Shown piece by piece: positions 5,101 to 5,205 of a stretch of DNA of 5,205 nucleotides. A program made the translations under genes and the position numbers. The notes under the pieces are model-generated. The model had not been told where the DNA came from, did not search any database, and saw nothing but the letters and a program-made list of their open reading frames with translations. Positions within the stretch are counted from its first letter, which is position 1. Every line of letters starts with the position of its first letter. Source of the DNA: Desulfuromonadaceae bacterium (GTDB taxonomy: Bacteria; Desulfobacterota; Desulfuromonadia; Desulfuromonadales; SZUA-540). Where the stretch lies: positions 1 to 5,205 of the forward strand of contig QKGY01000026.1 of assembly GCA_003250235.1 (NCBI GenBank), in the 5' to 3' direction.

Positions 5101-5205
5101 ATGACGACGCAGAAACCTATACCCCCAGGCCGACACCATGCGGTACTAGACCCTGGTCTGGGGCGTATGCTCATAGTCTCTCTGGCTGTTCATCTGGCCG
5201 TGGTT
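5101..5205 (+). CDS. TolA/TonB-like energy-transducing protein, 5' end only
   Basis: An open frame from ATG 5101 runs off the window edge; 35 residues are visible. The start is a short polar cytoplasmic tail (MTTQKPIPPGRHHAVLDPG) followed by the beginning of a hydrophobic segment, MLIVSLAVHLAVV (23-35). Ser27 and His31 give the S-x3-H pattern of TonB and TolA anchor helices, where these residues meet the ExbBD or TolQR motor. Position right after tolR supports TolA or a TolA-like TonB-domain protein; the diagnostic proline/alanine-rich and C-terminal domains lie outside the window. No in-frame start exists between the tolR stop and 5101. The nearest purine-rich Shine-Dalgarno-like stretch, GGAAGGG (5076-5082), is 18 bases from the ATG, too far for normal use, so initiation may be weak or coupled to tolR. 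Confidence 0.72.
   Translation, partial: MTTQKPIPPGRHHAVLDPGLGRMLIVSLAVHLAVV

Overview
This 5.2 kb window is a chromosomal housekeeping segment of a Gram-negative bacterium. All supported genes lie on the + strand, and GC is moderately high (roughly 55-60 % by eye). The Tol genes imply an outer membrane. The gene mix and the style of the TolQ/TolR and DUF2064 proteins suggest a deltaproteobacterial (Desulfobacterota-like) source, but that placement is inference.

Layout. (1) 82-1530: pyruvate kinase (pyk), GTG start, with the residue signature of potassium-independent enzymes. (2) 1615-2304: queC, 7-cyano-7-deazaguanine (preQ0) synthase, behind a plausible sigma70-type promoter. (3) 2353-3147: folE2, type IB GTP cyclohydrolase, 48 bp downstream. 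GTP cyclohydrolase supplies dihydroneopterin triphosphate, the precursor of both queuosine and folate, so queC and folE2 form a natural pair. (4) 3139-3168: three DnaA boxes packed into 30 bp, two of them perfect, overlapping the folE2 stop codon. (5) 3206-3868: a DUF2064/TIGR04282 GT-A-like glycosyl- or nucleotidyltransferase. (6) 3906-3934: a good sigma70-like promoter, then a 5' leader with a 9-bp direct repeat and a strong Shine-Dalgarno. (7) 3978-end: start of a tol operon, with tolQ, tolR (2 bp gap) and the 5' end of a TolA/TonB-like gene cut by the window edge.

Two points deserve attention. The DnaA-box cluster is far denser than chance and no dnaA gene or obvious AT-rich unwinding element adjoins it, so it may be an origin part, a DnaA-titration/reactivation site or a DnaA-controlled promoter. 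The tolQ gene is out of frame as given: the Shine-Dalgarno and a TolQ-like N-terminus are in one frame, the rest of the protein is in the -1 frame, and about 19 nt of the first membrane helix appear to be missing.

I found no RNA gene, mobile element, CRISPR array or attachment site. The window looks like ordinary core genome, and I do not see a new multi-gene system in it.
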